Positions 21,505-30,548 of a DNA stretch of 64,000 bases are shown here, in pieces (positions within the stretch are counted from its first letter, which is position 1; every line of letters starts with the position of its first letter). A model generated the notes under the pieces. It had not been told where the DNA came from. It saw nothing but the letters and a program-made list of their open reading frames with translations, and made no database searches. The DNA lies in NCBI RefSeq assembly GCF_900128995.1, contig NZ_FQUE01000001.1, positions 868,001-932,000 of the forward strand, read 5' to 3'. Source of the stretch: Loktanella atrilutea. Lineage in GTDB: Bacteria > Pseudomonadota > Alphaproteobacteria > Rhodobacterales > Rhodobacteraceae. The translations under genes were made by a program, and so were the position numbers.

Positions 21505-21984
21505 CTAGCGCGGACCGTCGTCGCCGCCGCCGATGAAGTTGGAGGCGTCGAACCGGCCGACGCTGCCCAGCAGCTGCCGCAGGAACGTGCTGTCGCGGAC
21601 GTTGTCGGTGGTGACGCGGCGCGACAGGGCGATGACGCGGCCGTCCTGCAGGGTAAACCGTTCGACATTCGACACGGTGCCGCTCGGGGCGAAGCTGACG
21701 GCCAGCACCTGACGGTCGACCTCGACCGGTGCGCGGGCGCCTACCGTCTCGAACCGGCTTTGGACGTAGAAAAAGGCGTCGGTCCCCAGCATGCCGGTCG
21801 CCGTCGGCGGGCCGATCAGGGTCGTCACCGTCTCTCGAGTGTCCTGTCCCACGGTGATCTGCGCCAGATCGCCCTCGGTCGGGACATAGCCGTGATTGCG
21901 CACGATCGGCGTGCAGGCCATGGTCAGGGCCAGTCCGCCCGCCACGATCAGGCCGCGCACGCCACCCGTGATGCTGTCTGTCAT
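21505..21984 (-). CDS. bamE: Outer-membrane assembly lipoprotein BamE (SmpA/OmlA domain)
   Basis: Predicted 159-residue lipoprotein of the BAM beta-barrel assembly complex. A signal peptide ends in a lipobox LTMAC, giving a lipidated cysteine around residue 24. The SmpA/OmlA motif follows: GYVPTEGDLAQITVGQDTRETV and LIGPPTATGMLGTDAFFYV. ATG at 21984 fits the signal peptide. It is divergent from the DUF177 gene, an arrangement I know from other Rhodobacterales. Confidence 0.9.
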   Translation of the reverse strand: MTDSITGGVRGLIVAGGLALTMACTPIVRNHGYVPTEGDLAQITVGQDTRETVTTLIGPPTATGMLGTDAFFYVQSRFETVGARAPVEVDRQVLAVSFAPSGTVSNVERFTLQDGRVIALSRRVTTDNVRDSTFLRQLLGSVGRFDASNFIGGGDDGPR

Positions 21985-22094
21985 GGACCGCTCTTCCCCG
22001 TCTTCTTCGGACCCGCGGCCCTTGCCTTGGCGCGATACGCCTTTTAACTCACCTACAACATGCGATGCCCCTTGTTCAAGAATGGAACCGCCCG

Positions 22095-22658
22095 ATGACA
22101 GGTCACAGCGACTTACCGACCAAGATCCTGCGGCTGGCCGACCTGACCAACCGCCACGCAACGACATTCGACCTGACGACGACACCGGCGGAACGCGATG
22201 CCGTGGCGGCGCATCTGGACATCCTCGGCGTGAAGAAGCTGACCTTTGCGGGAGAGATCGTGCCGCAGGGGCGCGGCGATTGGCAACTGACCGGCAGGCT
22301 TGGCGCCACGGTCGTGCAGGCCTGCGTCGCCACGCTGGAACCGGTGACGACGCGGCTGGACGAGGATGTGCGCCGCGTCTACGCCCGCGACTTTACCTAC
22401 CCCGAAGGGGCCGAGGTCGAGATGCCGGAGGACGACGCCGTGGAACCGCTGCCCCAGACCCTCGACCTTGGCACCGTCATGGTCGAGGCGCTGAGCCTTG
22501 GCCTGCCGCCCTTTCCCCGCGCGGAGGGTGCGGAACTGGGTCAGGTGCTGGCCGCGGAGGACGGCATCGCGCCGATGACGGATGACGACGCAAAGCCCTT
22601 TGCGGGCCTTGGCGCGCTGCGCGACCGGCTGACGAAGGACCCGTCCGGCGACGCGTGA
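22095..22658 (+). CDS. DUF177 (YceD) protein, large-ribosomal-subunit accumulation protein
   Basis: Predicted 187-residue protein of the YceD/DUF177 family, which is almost always encoded before rpmF and is linked to 23S rRNA/50S accumulation. The family features are the central CVATLEPVTTRLDEDV, usually a cysteine-led strand, and the DLGTVMVEALSLGLPPFPR segment, where one acidic-to-proline motif is altered. ATG at 22095 (MTGHSDLPTK) chosen over one 30 nt upstream. rpmF follows after 156 nt. Confidence 0.88.
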   Translation: MTGHSDLPTKILRLADLTNRHATTFDLTTTPAERDAVAAHLDILGVKKLTFAGEIVPQGRGDWQLTGRLGATVVQACVATLEPVTTRLDEDVRRVYARDFTYPEGAEVEMPEDDAVEPLPQTLDLGTVMVEALSLGLPPFPRAEGAELGQVLAAEDGIAPMTDDDAKPFAGLGALRDRLTKDPSGDA

Positions 22659-22677
22659 CGGGCGCGTCATAAAAGGG

Positions 22678-22705
22678 TTGCACAAATACGCTTTCGCAGT
22701 ATGTT
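22678..22705 (+). promoter_or_regulatory. Candidate sigma-70 promoter of rpmF-plsX-fabH
   Basis: TTGCAC (22678-22683), 16-nt spacer, TATGTT (22700-22705), about 110 nt before the rpmF ATG. It is a good match to the vegetative consensus in a gap that otherwise lacks features. Confidence 0.5.
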
Positions 22706-22814
22706 CGCGACCTCTTCGACACCCCCTCGACAGGGCCGCCGTGATGGCATAGGTGCCCAGCGAGAACATGAAACACGGGCCATTCGCGCCCATCATTAAC
22801 AGATAGGTTGCGAC

Positions 22815-23018
22815 ATGGCCGTCCAGCAGAACAAAGTCTCCAAATCCCGCCGTAACATGCGTCGTGCCCACGATTCGCTGTCGGCTGCGAACCCCAACGA
22901 GTGCACCAACTGCGGCGAGCAGAAGCGTCCGCACCACATCTGCCCGTCCTGCGGCCACTACGCGACCCGCGAAGTGATCGTGGCCGACGCCGTCGAGATG
23001 GATGAAGACGCCGCCTGA
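22815..23018 (+). CDS. rpmF: 50S ribosomal protein L32
   Basis: 67 residues. The basic N-terminus [20 protein letters not shown] and two CxxC pairs (CTNCG, CPSCG) are diagnostic for the zinc-binding form of L32. The 3' tail is acidic. plsX follows after 38 nt, the usual DUF177-rpmF-plsX-fabH order. Confidence 0.98.
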   Translation: MAVQQNKVSKSRRNMRRAHDSLSAANPNECTNCGEQKRPHHICPSCGHYATREVIVADAVEMDEDAA

Positions 23019-23056
23019 GGCCGCGTAACGACCCTGACCAGCGGAAAGGCGTGACC

Positions 23057-24151
23057 ATGACCCAGACGGGGACGACCCTGAACGGGACCGATGCGTCGCG
23101 CGTTCTGTCGATCGACGCCATGGGCGGCGACAATGGGCCTGCAACCGTGGTTGCGGGCCTTGCGCTGTTTCTGAAGAAGAAACCCGGCACGCAGGTCATC
23201 CTGCACGGCCGCGCAGCAGAGTTGACGCCGCTGCTTGACCGTCACGGTCTGACGGACAAGGTCACGCTGCGCGACGCGACCGACGTGGTGACGATGCACG
23301 ACAAGCCCAGCCTCGTGGTGCGTCAGGGCAAGGCCACGTCCATGTGGTCGGCCATCGACGCCGTCCGCAACGGCGAGGCGGGCGTCGTCGTCAGCTGCGG
23401 CAATACCGGCGGCCTGATGGCGATGTCGATGCTGCGCCTGCGCAAGGTCGACGGCGTGAACCGCCCGGCCATTGCCTGCCTCTGGCCATCACGCAATCCG
23501 CAGGGCTTCAATGTCATGCTGGATGCCGGGGCCGATATCCGCGCCGATCAGGACGACCTGCTGATCTATGCGCTGATGGGCACGTCCTACGCCCGCAATG
23601 CCTTCGACCTCAAGCGCCCCCGCGTCGGCCTGCTGAACGTCGGCACGGAAGAACACAAGGGCCGGGCCGAACTGAAGGTCGCGCATGAACTGATCGGATC
23701 CGCCGCCACCAAGGGCGATTTCGAATACGTCGGCTTCGTCGAGGGTGGCGACCTGCCCGGTGACGTCTGCGATGTGATCGTGACCGACGGTTTCACCGGG
23801 AACGTCGCCCTGAAGACCGGCGAAGGAATCGCGAACCTGATCTCCGGCCTGCTGCGCGCCTCTCTGCGCCGGACGCCGCTGTCGATGCTGGGCGCCCTAA
23901 TGGCCCGCGGCGCACTGAACGCACTAAAAAAGCGCGTCGATCCGCGCCGGGTCAACGGCGGCGTGTTCCTTGGCCTGTCCAAGACCGTGATCAAGAGCCA
24001 CGGGTCCGCCGACGCCACCGGCGTCGCGGCAGCGATTTCCCTCGCGCACCGGCTGGCGGATCAGGGCTTTTCCGAAAAGCTGGCGGCGCGGCTGGCGGGC
24101 GCCCTGCCCCATGATACCGGCACCGCGCCGACACGAGGAGAGCCCGCATGA
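23057..24151 (+). CDS. plsX: Phosphate acyltransferase PlsX
   Basis: Predicted 364-residue peripheral membrane enzyme making acyl-phosphate from acyl-ACP for phosphatidic acid synthesis. Characteristic segments: LSIDAMGGDNGP near the N-terminus, VVSCGNTGGLMA, and DGFTGNVALKTGEG. ATG at 23057 has GGAAAGG 7 nt upstream; a GTG two codons earlier is an alternative. It overlaps fabH by 4 nt (ATGA). Confidence 0.97.
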   Translation: MTQTGTTLNGTDASRVLSIDAMGGDNGPATVVAGLALFLKKKPGTQVILHGRAAELTPLLDRHGLTDKVTLRDATDVVTMHDKPSLVVRQGKATSMWSAIDAVRNGEAGVVVSCGNTGGLMAMSMLRLRKVDGVNRPAIACLWPSRNPQGFNVMLDAGADIRADQDDLLIYALMGTSYARNAFDLKRPRVGLLNVGTEEHKGRAELKVAHELIGSAATKGDFEYVGFVEGGDLPGDVCDVIVTDGFTGNVALKTGEGIANLISGLLRASLRRTPLSMLGALMARGALNALKKRVDPRRVNGGVFLGLSKTVIKSHGSADATGVAAAISLAHRLADQGFSEKLAARLAGALPHDTGTAPTRGEPA

Positions 24152-25119
24152 CCCGCCGCGCCGTCGTTCTGGGGGTCGGGCACTACCTGCCGGACCGGAT
24201 CGTGCCGAACAGCTGGTTCGCCGAAACGCTGGACACGAGCGACGAGTGGATCAAGAGCCGGTCCGGGATCGAGCGCCGCCATTTTGCTGCCGAAGGGCAG
24301 ACCACCTCCGATCTCGCGTCGCGCGCGGCCAAGGCCGCACTCGCCGACGCGGGAATGCAGGGGTCAGACATCGACGCGATCATCCTCGCCACCTCGACCG
24401 CCGACATGACCTTCCCCTCTGCCGCGACCATGGTGCAGGAGGCGATCGGCAACACGACCGGATTCGCCTATGACGTGCAGGCCGTCTGCGCGGGATTCGT
24501 CTATGCACTGGCCAACGCCAACGCACTGATCATCTCGGGTCAAGCGCGGCGGGTGCTGGTGATCGGGGCGGAAACATTCAGCCGGATCATGGACTGGACC
24601 GACCGCAGCACCTGCGTGCTGTTCGGCGACGGCGCGGGGGCGCTGATCCTCGGGGCAGACGACGGCGCAGGCACGCCAGCCGACCGCGGCATCCTCGCAA
24701 CCGACCTGAATTCCGACGGGCGCTACCGCGACCTGCTCTATGTCGACGGGGGTGTCGCCACGCAGAACACCGGCAAGTTGCGGATGGAGGGCAAGGAAGT
24801 CTTTCGTCACGCGGTCGAGAAGCTGGCCGCCACCGCTGAGGCGGCGCTGACGAAGGCGGGTCTTGGTCCCGACGACGTCGCCTGGGTCGTGCCGCATCAG
24901 GCCAATATCCGCATCATCCAGTCCACCGCCAAGAAGTTGGGCGTCGGCATGGACCGGGTCGTCGTGACCGTGCAGGATCATGGCAACACCTCTGCCGCAT
25001 CGATTCCTCTGGCGCTGTCCGTCGGGCGCGACCGCGGCCAGATCAAGCGCGGCGACCTTGTGGTGACAGAGGCGATCGGCGGCGGGCTGGCCTGGGGATC
25101 GGTTGTTTTGCGCTGGTGA
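24148..25119 (+). CDS. fabH: 3-oxoacyl-[ACP] synthase III
   Basis: Predicted 323-residue condensing enzyme starting type II fatty acid synthesis from acetyl-CoA and malonyl-ACP. The catalytic triad is Cys114 (QAVCAGF), His250 (VVPHQANIRI) and Asn280 (DHGNTSAAS), and the C-terminal GGGLAWGS is conserved. Translationally coupled to plsX; ihfA follows 90 nt later with its own candidate promoter. Confidence 0.98.
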   Translation: MTRRAVVLGVGHYLPDRIVPNSWFAETLDTSDEWIKSRSGIERRHFAAEGQTTSDLASRAAKAALADAGMQGSDIDAIILATSTADMTFPSAATMVQEAIGNTTGFAYDVQAVCAGFVYALANANALIISGQARRVLVIGAETFSRIMDWTDRSTCVLFGDGAGALILGADDGAGTPADRGILATDLNSDGRYRDLLYVDGGVATQNTGKLRMEGKEVFRHAVEKLAATAEAALTKAGLGPDDVAWVVPHQANIRIIQSTAKKLGVGMDRVVVTVQDHGNTSAASIPLALSVGRDRGQIKRGDLVVTEAIGGGLAWGSVVLRW

Positions 25120-25156
25120 TTCCCGCCTGTCACCAACGTCCCGCAACCGCCTGATA

Positions 25157-25184
25157 TTGACTTTCAATTTGGCTCTCACATACT
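25157..25184 (+). promoter_or_regulatory. Candidate sigma-70 promoter of ihfA
   Basis: TTGACT (25157-25162), 16-nt spacer, CATACT (25179-25184), 25 nt before the ihfA ATG, in an AT-rich patch that contrasts with the flanking DNA. An alternative -10, TACTGT, would give an 18-nt spacer. Confidence 0.45.
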
Positions 25185-25209
25185 GTTCACGAAATCTTTG
25201 GGGGAAGCC

Positions 25210-25512
25210 ATGACCGACAAGACACTGACCCGGATGGATCTGTCCGACGCCGTGCACACGCAGGTGGGCCTGTCCCGCAACGAAAGTGCCGAGCTGGTCG
25301 AGAGCGTCCTGCAGCACATGTCCGATGCGCTGGTCGCTGGCGAGCAGGTGAAGATCAGCTCCTTCGGCACCTTCTCGATCCGCGACAAGGCGGCTCGCGT
25401 GGGTCGCAATCCGAAGACCGGCGAAGAAGTGCCGATCCACCCCCGGCGTGTGCTGACGTTCCGTCCCAGCCACCTGATGAAGGACAAGGTTGCCGCCGGC
25501 AACAAGACCTGA
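25210..25512 (+). CDS. ihfA: Integration host factor alpha subunit
   Basis: 100-residue nucleoid protein that forms the IHF heterodimer with IhfB and bends DNA. Typical features: [10 protein letters not shown] start, [26 protein letters not shown] (in two contiguous family motifs, the GRNP proline intercalating in DNA), and [16 protein letters not shown] at 25210 with GGGGGAAG upstream; an in-frame TTG lies 12 nt earlier. The MerR gene begins 11 nt downstream. Confidence 0.97.
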   Translation: MTDKTLTRMDLSDAVHTQVGLSRNESAELVESVLQHMSDALVAGEQVKISSFGTFSIRDKAARVGRNPKTGEEVPIHPRRVLTFRPSHLMKDKVAAGNKT

Positions 25513-25523
25513 GGGAGACGCGC

Positions 25524-26324
25524 GTGGCCAAGGCCCCAGACGCCTTTCGCACCATATCAGAAGTCGCCGACCAGCTTGATACGCCAGCGCATGTCCTGCG
25601 CTTCTGGGAAAGCAAGTTCACGCAGGTGAAACCGGTGAAACGGGCCGGCGGGCGCCGCTATTATCGTCCCGACGACGTGGCGCTGCTGGGCGGCATCAAG
25701 GCGCTGCTGCACGATCAGGGCATGACCATCAAGGGCGCGCAAAAGATGTTGCGCGAACGCGGCGTGAAGGTCGTGATGGCCATGGGCCAGCCCGAGGATG
25801 CGGAGACGGGCGAGGTCATCGATGCCGTCGCCGCACCGCCGACCGCCCCCCGCATGACCGAAGCGGACGCGTTGCGCGACGCGCCTTCGGCGGAGGGCAC
25901 CGACGCTTCGGACAATGTGGTGCCGCTGCCCTTCGAGGTACCCGCCAGACAAGAAACGCCGGACACGGCTTTGCCCGACATGGGCGAGCCCGAACTGGTG
26001 GAACCAGATGCGCCGGACTTCGACGCGCCGGAGCCGGTGGACGCTCATCTGCCGGATGCGAACCCATCTGAAGAGACCGGGTCGCAGCTTTATGACGAGG
26101 TCGCACCCGCCGACGACGGGGAATCTGCATCTCTCGCCCCAATCGAAGAGACGGCGCCCTCCCTTGACCTGCCGCCCGATCCGGCGCCGCGGACGGACGT
26201 GCCCTCTCGCGTCCTCGCCGATCTGGGGCGGATGAACCGCGACCTGTCGGCGGCGCGCAGGGCCGCTCTGGCGCCGGTGGTGGACCGGCTGGGGCGTGTC
26301 CACGCCGCGATGACCGCGGGCTGA
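25524..26324 (+). CDS. MerR-family transcriptional regulator with long acidic C-terminal region
   Basis: Predicted 266-residue regulator. Residues 9-80 are a MerR winged helix ([25 protein letters not shown], in two pieces, then [15 protein letters not shown]). Residues about 95-215 are Pro/Asp/Glu-rich and probably disordered, and a short basic helix ends the protein. No effector-binding domain or metal-binding cysteines are visible. It begins with GTG 11 nt after ihfA, a pairing common in Alphaproteobacteria; target genes are unknown. Confidence 0.85.
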   Translation: MAKAPDAFRTISEVADQLDTPAHVLRFWESKFTQVKPVKRAGGRRYYRPDDVALLGGIKALLHDQGMTIKGAQKMLRERGVKVVMAMGQPEDAETGEVIDAVAAPPTAPRMTEADALRDAPSAEGTDASDNVVPLPFEVPARQETPDTALPDMGEPELVEPDAPDFDAPEPVDAHLPDANPSEETGSQLYDEVAPADDGESASLAPIEETAPSLDLPPDPAPRTDVPSRVLADLGRMNRDLSAARRAALAPVVDRLGRVHAAMTAG

Positions 26325-26391
26325 AAATACCCGCGCGCCGGCGCAAATCGGCCCTTGCCCTCTGCCCCATATCGGGTAAACAGCCCTCAGT

Positions 26392-26468
26392 CGGGCTATA
26401 GCGCAGCCTGGTAGCGCGTCCGTCTGGGGGACGGAAGGTCGCAGGTTCGAGTCCTGCTAGCCCGACCA
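26392..26468 (+). tRNA. tRNA-Pro (anticodon GGG)
   Basis: 77 nt including the encoded CCA. Acceptor CGGGCTA/TAGCCCG, D-arm AGCGCAGCCTGGTAGCGC, anticodon stem TCCGT/ACGGA with loop CTGGGGG (anticodon GGG), and T-arm with GGTTCGAGTCC are all present. The 5' C with its G partner is typical of tRNA-Pro. The dcd gene begins 63 nt downstream. Confidence 0.96.
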
Positions 26469-26530
26469 AACAAACCGCCCGCTGGCCCCGCGCCGCGGGC
26501 GTTTTGCTATGTGATGCAGGGGAATGGCGC

Positions 26531-27619
26531 ATGACTGATTTTGCATCCGGCGTACTGGCCGATCACCAGATCGCACAACTGATCGATGCGGGTGCCATCA
26601 CCGCACGCCAGCCCATTGCGCAGGGACAGATCCAGCCCGCCTCCCTCGACCTGCGGTTGGGCGACGTGGCCTACCGGGTGCGCGCGTCGTTCCTTGCGGG
26701 CGGCACCCGCACGGTCGAGGAGCGACTGGCCGATTTCACCATGCATGCGGTTCCCCTGACCGGCGGCGCGGTTCTGGAAAAGGGCTGCGTCTATGTCGTG
26801 CCCCTGCAAGAGGCTTTGGCCCTGCCGCCCGGCATGACCGCCGCCGCCAGCGCCAAGTCCTCGATAGGGCGCCTCGATCTGCTGACACGCATTATCACCG
26901 ACCGTGGCACCGCCTTCGACCGGGTACCGGCAGGCTATACCGGACCGCTGTATGTGGAGATCTGTCCGCGCAGCTTTTCCGTCGTGGCACAGCCGGGGCA
27001 GATGCTGAACCAGATGATCTTTCGGCAGGGCCAGACGGTGATGTCGGACGCCGATCTGCTGGCGCTGCACGAAAAGACCCCCATCGTCGACACCGATCCG
27101 GTGATTTCGGACGGTCTGGGCTTTTCCGTCGATCTGCGCCCCGCCACCGGCACGCTGATCGGTTACCGCGCCAAGCCGCATACGGGCGTCGTCGACCTGT
27201 CGAAGCTGGGACACTACGCCCCGAGCGACTACTGGGAGGAGGTCCATACCGACACCGGCTGGATCATCCTCGACCCCGGCGCCTTCTACATCCTTGTCAG
27301 TCGCGAGGCGATCGCCATCCCACCCCTGCAGGCGGCCGAGATGGCGCCCTATCTGGCGATGGTCGGCGAATTCCGCGTCCACTATGCCGGCTTCTTCGAT
27401 CCCGGCTTCGGCTGGGCGGATGCGGGCGGCACCGGGTCGCGTGGTGTTCTGGAGGTGCGCTGCCACGAGGCCCCCTTCGTGCTGGAGCATGGCCAGATCG
27501 TCGGACGTCTGGTCTACGAACGGATGTCGTCGCATCCCCACGCGCTATACGGTGCGGGAATCGCGTCGAACTATCAGGGTCAGGGCCTGAAACTGTCCAA
27601 GCACTTCGCGCCGCGCTGA
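26531..27619 (+). CDS. dcd: dCTP deaminase, long alphaproteobacterial form
   Basis: Predicted 362-residue enzyme deaminating dCTP to dUTP. Two Dcd-like halves are visible: GQIQPASLDLRLGDVAYRV ... SAKSSIGRLDLLTRI ... YVEICPRSF in the first, and FSVDLRP ... ILDPGAFYILVSRE ... GVLEVRCHEAPFVLEHGQ in the second. This is about twice the length of the E. coli enzyme (193 residues) and is the usual form in Alphaproteobacteria. ATG at 26531 (MTDFASGV) follows GGGGAATGGCGC. Convergent with the diguanylate cyclase gene, 4 nt apart. Confidence 0.92.
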   Translation: MTDFASGVLADHQIAQLIDAGAITARQPIAQGQIQPASLDLRLGDVAYRVRASFLAGGTRTVEERLADFTMHAVPLTGGAVLEKGCVYVVPLQEALALPPGMTAAASAKSSIGRLDLLTRIITDRGTAFDRVPAGYTGPLYVEICPRSFSVVAQPGQMLNQMIFRQGQTVMSDADLLALHEKTPIVDTDPVISDGLGFSVDLRPATGTLIGYRAKPHTGVVDLSKLGHYAPSDYWEEVHTDTGWIILDPGAFYILVSREAIAIPPLQAAEMAPYLAMVGEFRVHYAGFFDPGFGWADAGGTGSRGVLEVRCHEAPFVLEHGQIVGRLVYERMSSHPHALYGAGIASNYQGQGLKLSKHFAPR

Positions 27620-27623
27620 CGGC

Positions 27624-29006
27624 CTAGGCCACCTTGTCGTAAGCGAGCGCGAAGGCGATGCAGTTGCGCCCGCCGTCCTTCGCCGCATAAAGCGCCTCGT
27701 CGGCGCGCTTCACCGCCTGTTCGAAACTCGTATCCGTGTCGCGGAGCGCGCTGACACCGAAGGACGCGCTGATACGGAAGCCACCGGTCTTGCAGTTCGC
27801 GGATTTCTGGCGCGACAGGTCGGAGATGGCGATGCGCAACCGCTCCACCAGTTGCTTCAGCTCCTCCTCCTGACGGGCGTCGGCGATCAGCAGAAATTCT
27901 TCGCCGCCCCAGCGGCCCAGCACGTCGCCCTGTCGCAGCAAGGGCGGCAGGGCGCGGGCGATGCTTTGCAGCACACGGTCGCCCTGATCGTGGCCGTGAG
28001 TGTCGTTGATCGTCTTGAAATGGTCGAGGTCGAAGAGCACGATGCAGGCCGTCTTGCCGGTGGCGCGCAGGTCAGCCATGCGACGGCGCAGGATCTGGGT
28101 CAGGCCGGCCCGGTTGCGCAGCCCTGTCAGACCGTCGGTCACCGCCTGTTCCGCCAGCCGCAGTTCCGCGGCGCGACGCAACTCGTCGGCGATCTGGTGC
28201 TGGTAGCCAGAGGCGATGGACAGCAGGATCGTGGATGCGATGATGAGGGCGATCAGTATCGCCTCGATCTGGTAGCCGTCACGCGTGACACCCCAGACGT
28301 GATAGAGGAACATGCCGGCCAGCCATGGCACGCAGGTGCCGACAGCCGCCATGTACCGCGTCCGCACGCCGACCTGAGAGGTCAGCATGAGAATGCGCAC
28401 GACCGGGTGTACGGCGTAGAGGGCGATGGCGCAGACCGCCCCGCTGCACAGTGACGCCAGCGTCGGCGGCGCCATCTGACCGCCGAAATGCCTGACACCA
28501 TAGGTCATCGCCACGATTGCGTTCAGCAGGATCGCCAGAAAGCACACCAGACAGCCGATCCCGATGCGTGGGGTGCGGTGGCGCAGGATCGTGGACAGGC
28601 ACAGCAGCAGGATCGCGGTTGCGGTATCCACGCTGACCCTGCCCCGCATCGGCAGCCAGCCGGACAGAGGATCCGCCCCCCTGATCCCGAACACCAGCCA
28701 CGTCAGGACGACGGCAGCGGCGCCGGCGGTCAGCCACGTCGCCTGCCCCGGTTTGCCGTTGGCAAAGGGCGTCTGCACCATCGCCGCTGCCAGCATGATC
28801 AGGCCAAGTGCCGTTGCGGGATGCGTCGCGGCAGAGGTGACGCGGTCGAAGGATGTCCAGTGAGCCTGCAGGCCGAGGTTCACGATCAGGCCGGCAAACG
28901 CAAAGGCGGCCATGGCGGCGGCCCATGTGAACTTGCGGGCCTGCACCCATCGCACCGCGCCGGCGCGGTCGTGGGCCGGGTCGAAAGGTTCGTTCAGTCT
29001 GGACAT
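27624..29006 (-). CDS. Membrane-bound diguanylate cyclase
   Basis: Predicted 460-residue protein that makes cyclic-di-GMP. About eight hydrophobic segments fill residues 28-265, forming a membrane sensor domain of no named type. The GGDEF domain spans about 285-455: DGLTGLRNRAGL, metal-binding LFDLDHFK, and active-site GGEEF at 367-371. RQGD at 358-361 is the RxxD inhibitory site, so product inhibition is likely. No EAL domain. It sits alone between dcd (convergent) and scpB (same strand, 114 nt apart). Confidence 0.92.
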   Translation of the reverse strand: MSRLNEPFDPAHDRAGAVRWVQARKFTWAAAMAAFAFAGLIVNLGLQAHWTSFDRVTSAATHPATALGLIMLAAAMVQTPFANGKPGQATWLTAGAAAVVLTWLVFGIRGADPLSGWLPMRGRVSVDTATAILLLCLSTILRHRTPRIGIGCLVCFLAILLNAIVAMTYGVRHFGGQMAPPTLASLCSGAVCAIALYAVHPVVRILMLTSQVGVRTRYMAAVGTCVPWLAGMFLYHVWGVTRDGYQIEAILIALIIASTILLSIASGYQHQIADELRRAAELRLAEQAVTDGLTGLRNRAGLTQILRRRMADLRATGKTACIVLFDLDHFKTINDTHGHDQGDRVLQSIARALPPLLRQGDVLGRWGGEEFLLIADARQEEELKQLVERLRIAISDLSRQKSANCKTGGFRISASFGVSALRDTDTSFEQAVKRADEALYAAKDGGRNCIAFALAYDKVA

Positions 29007-29120
29007 CGGTCGCGCCTCCTCGGTGGTCGGTCCCGGGACGATGCGTCGATTTGGTCAAGACAGATTTAACAGATAAAATGCCATTTAATTTTGCGTCGTA
29101 TTGGCACAGATGAATCCGTG

Positions 29121-29750
29121 TCAGGCGTCGTCCTCGAAGAGGTCGTTTTGACCGGCCTGATCGGCGTCCTCGACCTCGGTGCCGGGTTGCGGACGGCTGT
29201 CCAGCAAGCCCGCGGCGCGCAGTTCCTTCAGCCCCGGCAGGTCGCGCGCGGACTCCAGACCGAAATGGTCGAGGAAGTGTTGCGTCACGATGAAGGTGAC
29301 GGGCCGGCCCGGCGTCATCCGGCGGCGGCCAAGGCGGATCCAGTCAAGCTCGATCAGCTGGTCGAGCGTGCCGCGGCTGACGCTGACGCCGCGAATCTCC
29401 TCGATTTCGGCGCGGGTAGCGGGCTGGTGATAGGCGACGATGGCCAGCGTCTCAATCGCTGCGCGGGAAAGCTTGCGGGTCTCGACGATTTCGTGGCTCA
29501 TCAGAAAGCCGAGGTCGGGAGCGGTGCGAAAGGCCCAGGCCTCGCCGACGCGGACCAGATGTACGCCCCGCCCGGCAAACCGCTTGCGCACCAGCGCCAG
29601 CGCCGCGGCGGGGTCGCAACCGTGCGGCATCCGGCCCGCGAGCTGCGGCAGGGTCACCGGCTCGGCAGTGGCGAACAGGATTGCCTCGACCATGCGCTCC
29701 TGCTCGGCCATGGGCGGTGCCTCGAACAGGCTGTCGCGGGGTTCAGACAT
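29121..29750 (-). CDS. scpB: Segregation and condensation protein B
   Basis: Predicted 209-residue winged-helix partner of the SMC-ScpAB condensin. Family features: EAILFATAEPVTLPQLA, LSRAAIETLAIVAYHQP and TRAEIEEIRGVSVSRG. The C-terminus is acidic. It overlaps scpA by 8 nt and ends the dgt-to-scpB run. Confidence 0.94.
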   Translation of the reverse strand: MSEPRDSLFEAPPMAEQERMVEAILFATAEPVTLPQLAGRMPHGCDPAAALALVRKRFAGRGVHLVRVGEAWAFRTAPDLGFLMSHEIVETRKLSRAAIETLAIVAYHQPATRAEIEEIRGVSVSRGTLDQLIELDWIRLGRRRMTPGRPVTFIVTQHFLDHFGLESARDLPGLKELRAAGLLDSRPQPGTEVEDADQAGQNDLFEDDA

Positions 29751-30537
29751 CGCGCGGCAGCCGCTTGCGGATATGGATCGGGGCGAAGGTGTCGCCCTGC
29801 CGAATCTCGATCCGGCCTTCCTTGGCGAGTTCCAGCGAGGCCGCGAAATGCGCCGCGGTGGCGGTGCGGCGACGGACGGGATCGTGATCCCATTCCGGCG
29901 GCAGATAGCTGGCGATATCCGTCCATTCGCCGGCGAAGCCGATCAGGTGCCGCATCCGGTCCAGCGCCTGCTCCATCGTCATCAGGTTGTCGCGGTCCAT
30001 GACGAAGGGGCGGAAATCGTCGCGGGTGCGAATTCGGGCATAGCCCTGCATCAGGTCGAGCAGAGTCGCCGTATAGGTCACGCGGCGCACACGGGTCACG
30101 TCCTGCGTGATGCCGCGGGCAAAGATGTCGCGGCCCAGCTGGTCGCGGGCCATCAGCCGCGCGGCGACGTTGCGCATCGCCTCCAGCCGTTCCAGCTGAA
30201 AGGCGAGGTGCGCTGCCAGTTCCTCGCCCGTCGGCCCCTCGTCCGCGGAATCCGGGGGCAGCAGCAGGCGGGATTTCAGAAAGGCGAGCCAGGCGGCCAT
30301 GACAAGGTAGTCGGCGGCCAGTTCCAGCCGCAGCCGCTTGGCCTGTTCGACGAAGGCCAGATATTGCCGGGCCAGTTCGAGGATCGAAATCTTGCGCAGA
30401 TCGACCTTCTGCGTCCGCGACAGGGTCAGCAGCAGGTCGAGCGGCCCCTCGTAGGCACCGACGTCGACGATCAGCGCCTCTTCGGCGATGCGGTCGGCGA
30501 CGCTGTCGCGCCCCGCTTCGTCCTGACCCTGTGCCAT
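29743..30537 (-). CDS. scpA: Segregation and condensation protein A
   Basis: Predicted 264-residue kleisin that bridges the SMC heads for chromosome segregation. The N-terminal YEGPLDLLLTLSRTQKVDLRKI motif (in two pieces, the second starting KVDL) and RLRLELAADYLVMAAWLA are diagnostic; the C-terminal winged helix includes VRRRTATAAHFAASLELAKEG. nagZ lies 11 nt upstream and scpB overlaps downstream. Confidence 0.95.
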   Translation of the reverse strand: MAQGQDEAGRDSVADRIAEEALIVDVGAYEGPLDLLLTLSRTQKVDLRKISILELARQYLAFVEQAKRLRLELAADYLVMAAWLAFLKSRLLLPPDSADEGPTGEELAAHLAFQLERLEAMRNVAARLMARDQLGRDIFARGITQDVTRVRRVTYTATLLDLMQGYARIRTRDDFRPFVMDRDNLMTMEQALDRMRHLIGFAGEWTDIASYLPPEWDHDPVRRRTATAAHFAASLELAKEGRIEIRQGDTFAPIHIRKRLPRDV

Positions 30538-30548
30538 CCGTTCCGACC

